DNA from: Pleurotus djamor
Lineage: Eukaryota > Basidiomycota > Agaricomycetes > Agaricales > Pleurotaceae
Reading direction: 5' to 3'
Length of the DNA: 23,529 bases
Assembly: GCA_029747585.1 (NCBI GenBank)
Contig: JAPEVF010000697.1
Coordinates: forward strand, 1 to 23,529
Shown: one piece after another, positions 20,457 through 23,529 of the stretch
Layout: the number at the start of each line of letters is the position of its first letter
Numbering within the stretch: position 1 is the first letter of the stretch
Made by a program: the position numbers and the translations under genes
Notes under the pieces: generated by a model
What the model saw: the letters and a program-made list of their open reading frames with translations, nothing else
What the model was told of the DNA's origin: nothing
Database searches by the model: none

Positions 20457-21069
20457 CTACTTCTGGCACACCACGTACGGGCCATTGGGTTCTTTGTGGG
20501 ACATACAACCTACGACCACGAAGGAATTCGTTAGCGGTCTCATATTGGTGGGTCCAAAGACAACGAACCACAAAGCTGCAGATCGGAACCCCAGACAACC
20601 CTGTCTGTGCCAGGGGAACCCACTCCCGTATACGCCCCACTGTTTGGAAAGATAGGGAATTCTTTGAAAGGCGGAGTACAAGGTTGTGGCCAGTGTAAGT
20701 GCTGTTGCCACGAAGTCAAAAAACGGTATGAAAGGAGCACAATAAACACACTTCAACGTTTTCAAAGATATGAGGGTAGCCTCTGAGAAGGTAAGAATCA
20801 GTTGGGTGGACAGGGTGGGGTAAGAAGATTACAGTACCCGACTGGCTGTACAAGCCGCTGTCCTTGTTGCAAAGCACTAGTAACCTGCACCTCGTTGTAC
20901 TTGTTTCCGCTGGCTACGTGATCTTCAGTACTCTATATGTATTAGGGAAGGAACAAAATAACTGACTGTTCTTGCAGTTGCAGACGATGTCGCTAGGATC
21001 ACGAACGACGACAGCGGCACCGCTGAAGGCAACGAAGTAGGCAACGTAGAATGCGAGGAGCTTGAACAT
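20457..21069 (-). CDS. Secreted guanyl-type ribonuclease (T1/N1 family), copy D, diverged
   Basis: Exons are 20967-21069, 20838-20913, 20752-20782, 20569-20701 and 20457-20509; the product has 131 residues. Signal peptide MFKLLAFYVAYFVAFSGAA; an in-frame ATG two codons upstream (21075) is an alternative start. Motifs kept: GYPHIFENVE, KEFPIF, GTDR and MSH. Exon 2 is seven codons shorter and exon 3 two codons shorter than in copy A. The late Phe that helps the T1 active site is Tyr here (GPYVVC), and two residues follow the last Cys. All six Cys remain and the frame is clean, so it is probably a working but diverged enzyme. It is the copy closest to the intact Mpv17 gene: 265 bases separate the Mpv17 stop from this start. 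Confidence 0.88.
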
Positions 21070-21117
21070 GGCCATTGAGGTCTGGGGATCTGAGGAGCTA
21101 GAGGGTACTGCATATGT

Positions 21118-21125
21118 CTTATATA
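21118..21125 (-). promoter_or_regulatory. TATA-like box of ribonuclease copy D
   Basis: TATATAAG on the minus strand, 49 bases before the ATG at 21069. Confidence 0.6.
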
Positions 21126-21334
21126 GTGTATGAGGAGCCGTGGCTGCTGTAAAAATATACCAGGTGCTCAGACCCAAGAAGGGAGGCGTTGGGAACTAGA
21201 CGAATAGTGCGACGCTCAAATGATTTGGAAGCTCCATGTTGCAGCACGGGGGGATATTTTTGAACATTCGTATGTATGGTAACATTGCATGGTTCTGCTG
21301 GACACCGGTCTTGGACAAGTACCTGAATGAAACC

Positions 21335-22403
21335 TCAAACTGGGGAACTTTCATCGTCTAACACTGGCAAGACTGGTGTAACTGTCTCGATATGCAAGCG
21401 GGCGTGCTCCTTCGCGTTAGCCACGCTAAGGTATGTATCTAGAAGCTGGGTAAGCTTCTTGAATGGGGTGGTTAAAAATATACACGCACTCCAGAAGAGA
21501 CCGACGACGGAGACGACAAAGAAGCGCAGGTGTGGCGGTACAATTGCGAAGTTGATGATTTGAGTTGGGAGGAAAACAGCCCTGGGTAACGAGAATGGAA
21601 TGTAAGGTGAGAGGGGGAATGGAAGTACTATGATGATGATGATTTTACCAATTCCTAAGGAGAGTGGGGATGTACGCCTGATGCCAGCGTGTCAGGCTGG
21701 TAGTAGACTACCGTGAAGGAGTAGGATACATACAGATTTGATTCTGGGGATCGCGTCATGTGCTTTGCCTTCGAGTATAGACATTGCGCCAAAGAAGAAT
21801 GGAACGGAAGCTGAGACGAGAGTTCGAGTGATGGCGATGCTTGGATTGAATGACTACACACCTGGGGTAAGTATGGCTTGATCGAGCCACACCTGGGATC
21901 AAGTTGAGGTCAAGGGAAGTTTGCGAAGAACGACGACACCACACGCACTCGATAGAGAACACCTCGAGTCGGGCTGGCAAATTTTATACGGGCGAGAAAC
22001 TGATACCACAGCGTCAGAGTGGGACCAAAAAGACATCCTTTTTGCGTGGCCGATAGTCAGTGAATATTCTCATCGTACAGTGCGTAGCTGAGCGCACCTC
22101 CATAAATTGTCAGCCTAGATGTTCGAGCAAACTGGGGTGACGTTGAGGCGATTCTGTGGGTTGACTGTCATCCAAGAGTAAGCTGTGGGTTTGAAAAGCT
22201 CACGTCGTGACCAGATAGGCCTCTTCGTTCCACTGCCTGCTGGGCTATCACATCTCCGGCGCCGAACAAGACTGCTCCAGTGAGGCATTGAGCCAGCATA
22301 GGCTTTCGGAGAAGAGCAGAACTATGCGGTAATCCATGAGATATGAAGTACACGAGTAGATTAACGAAGGTCCTGACTTGTAAGCTCGGAGGATGGAGGT
22401 CAT
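21335..22403 (-). CDS. Mpv17/PMP22-family inner-membrane protein (Sym1-like)
   Basis: Small four-helix membrane protein; relatives (yeast Sym1, mammalian Mpv17) sit in the mitochondrial inner membrane or peroxisome and affect metabolite balance and mtDNA upkeep. Exons are 22378-22403, 22204-22321, 22098-22131, 21949-22037, 21862-21892, 21734-21810, 21649-21677, 21490-21581 and 21335-21438; the product has 199 residues, the family's usual size. Signatures in order: MTSILRAYNSALLRKPMLAQ at the start, LFGAGDVIAQQ, RLTIYGGCLFGP, VWLDQAILTPA, FFFGAMSILEG, YIPTLLRNWAVFLPTQIINF, and VPPHLRF before LFWNTYLS. A longer upstream frame begins with TTG and lacks the conserved start, so I chose the ATG at 22403. 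Its last two exons are the source of the four relics in the ribonuclease array. Confidence 0.92.
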
Positions 22404-22557
22404 GGGTGATGGTGGTTGTCGCTGACGGTGTGGAGGCCAACCTTTGACCGTGTTTGGAACGAGGACCCCCTAAGCGCGCTCCTGTCTAACACGAGGCTTG
22501 TTGATAATTCATGACGAGACAAGTTTGCCACTAACGTCCACCTCGACGACGACGACG
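22404..22557. promoter_or_regulatory. Short divergent intergenic region
   Basis: 154 bases lie between two start codons facing away from each other. A gac/gat repeat runs into the three tandem ATG codons of the right-hand gene. No TATA box was recognised. Confidence 0.4.
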
Positions 22558-23529
22558 ATGATGATGAACCGTCCACTTCCTCCTGCCGACCTGCTCAATG
22601 ACCCAGCTTTCTCGCCAGATCCGACGCTTCATCCAGCCCACGTTTCTTCACACACGGTCCTTACAGTTCCCCCAGGGCATCCGCGCTTCAGACAAGACCG
22701 ACTAGCCACTCTGGCTGCTGCTGCCAGTCGCCCTCCGCTGCCTCCGATTGCTGTCTCCCAGTACTCCCGGCGAAATGACTGGGACACCGACCCGTTCTCA
22801 GAGTCTTTGCCGCTGCAGCCTCCGAACACACCTCAAGCCGACGGCCCGGTGTTTCAAAAGCAGTATACGCTCCGCAGTGACGCTCTTATGCACGAAGCGG
22901 TTCCCTCTCACCGTCCACCCCAGATGATCCAGCAATTACACGAATCCCCCGCTTCGCCCTCTTCCTCTTCTTCTCACATGTCTACTCCCTCGACCACTCC
23001 CCCGTCCTCCGCTAGCTCTCATTATCCGAATCCAATCAAGAACGACCCTACCATGATGCCTACGACTACTTCAGAGCTGCCTTCTGCTACCAACGTGCCC
23101 CCCGTTATTCCCCCTACAAAGGCAGACAAACGATCTCGGACTTTCTCATTCTTCCGTCGAAAGCAGCCTCAGCCACCCCAGCCTGCTCAACCCCAGCCTC
23201 GGTCACCGACAAAGGCAAAGCTGACAAAGGCTGCCCCCAGCAAGCCTATACCTACCCAATCTGATCTTCCTCGATCCGCATCACCTCCGCAGCCTGGTCG
23301 CGTTCAAAGCGCACCCGAATTCGGTCAATCTGAGAGCCGGCCATTACCCCCGCAAAGATCCGCAACCGCTCCTTCACCAGTACCGTATCCTGCATCTGCA
23401 CAACCTACCCCAGCTCTCTCTAAACCTGTTCAACTCCTTGGCCTTGATCGCATCGATGAGCTCGACGAAACGAATCCCTTTGGCGCCCGCGTTCATCACG
23501 GAGGCCCTTATGAGGCCATAGCTCGTCTA
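22558..23529 (+). CDS. Pro/Ser-rich protein with HHGGPYEA motif, cut by the window end
   Basis: One open frame runs 324 codons from three consecutive ATGs (22558, 22561, 22564) to the last base with no stop and no needed intron. Most of it is low-complexity Pro, Ser, Thr and Gln. There are short basic patches (DKRSRTFSFFRRKQP, about residues 196-210) like phosphorylation or phosphoinositide-binding segments. The last part has an ordered-looking block, LLGLDRIDELDETNPFGARV, followed by HHGGPYEAIARL. I recall this block from uncharacterised fungal proteins, some annotated near the Pal1 cell-morphology group, but I cannot assign it firmly. No signal peptide or membrane segment is seen. Function is unknown; the rest of the gene lies to the right. 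Confidence 0.75.
   Translation, partial: MMMNRPLPPADLLNDPAFSPDPTLHPAHVSSHTVLTVPPGHPRFRQDRLATLAAAASRPPLPPIAVSQYSRRNDWDTDPFSESLPLQPPNTPQADGPVFQKQYTLRSDALMHEAVPSHRPPQMIQQLHESPASPSSSSSHMSTPSTTPPSSASSHYPNPIKNDPTMMPTTTSELPSATNVPPVIPPTKADKRSRTFSFFRRKQPQPPQPAQPQPRSPTKAKLTKAAPSKPIPTQSDLPRSASPPQPGRVQSAPEFGQSESRPLPPQRSATAPSPVPYPASAQPTPALSKPVQLLGLDRIDELDETNPFGARVHHGGPYEAIARL

Noticed and set aside
16497..21069. Calling the array ribotoxins of the sarcin type
   Set aside because: The mature parts are only about 100-120 residues (about 150 in copy B, because of its tail), the size of T1/N1 ribonucleases. They keep the T1 guanine-binding loop and lack the long insert loops known for ribotoxins.
22168..22440. 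90-residue frame as the first Mpv17 exon
   Set aside because: It begins with TTG and includes an intron. The ATG at 22403 with the splice 22378/22321 restores the family's conserved start.
1..23529. CRISPR arrays, tRNA or rRNA genes
   Set aside because: No regularly spaced identical short repeats and no cloverleaf or rRNA-like sequence were recognised by eye. The gene content is fungal nuclear.

Overview
The window looks like a chromosomal piece from a basidiomycete fungus, most likely an Agaricomycete. Its genes are dense and rich in introns of about 50-65 bases with canonical fungal donors (gtatgt, gtgagt, gttcgt). The recognisable proteins are eukaryotic housekeeping or cell-polarity proteins, and the left edge holds a tyrosine-recombinase remnant of the kind common in Agaricomycete mobile elements. 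I rebuilt the gene models by hand from reading frame, splice sites and recalled family motifs; no search was run.

Layout. 1-645: purine-rich DNA and a truncated tyrosine recombinase. 977-1631 (+): a broken T1/N1-type ribonuclease gene. 1745-2629 (-): splicing factor SF3A2/Prp11, starting with 4-nt and 8-nt coding exons. 2794-7971 (+): 15-exon RRP5, the rRNA-processing factor, divergent from SF3A2 across 164 bases. 8192-13059 (-): 9-exon Tea1-like kelch/coiled-coil polarity protein with a GC-AG intron. 13904-15937 (+): alpha/beta-hydrolase lipase whose catalytic serine lies on an 11-nt microexon. 16221-21337 (-): the accessory part, a tandem array of four intact secreted guanyl-type ribonuclease genes, each followed on the coding strand by a decayed copy of the 3' end of an Mpv17 gene. 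21335-22403 (-): the intact 9-exon Mpv17/Sym1-family gene. From 22558 (+): the 5' part of a proline/serine-rich protein that runs off the window.

The most interesting system is the ribonuclease array. All four copies keep the five-exon structure and the catalytic set (Tyr-x-His, Glu, Arg, His) plus the glutamate that recognises guanine in RNase T1. Each encodes a hydrophobic signal peptide. The spacers carry relics of the last exons of Mpv17, the gene directly upstream of the array. This shows that the duplicated unit was 'Mpv17 3' end + ribonuclease', about 1.25-1.4 kb, and that it was copied at DNA level several times. The copies differ in telling ways: one lost its stop codon and gained a 27-residue tail, one replaced the conserved Phe near the active site with Tyr, and one lost its TATA-like box. 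A fifth, pseudogenised copy lies 15 kb away on the opposite strand.
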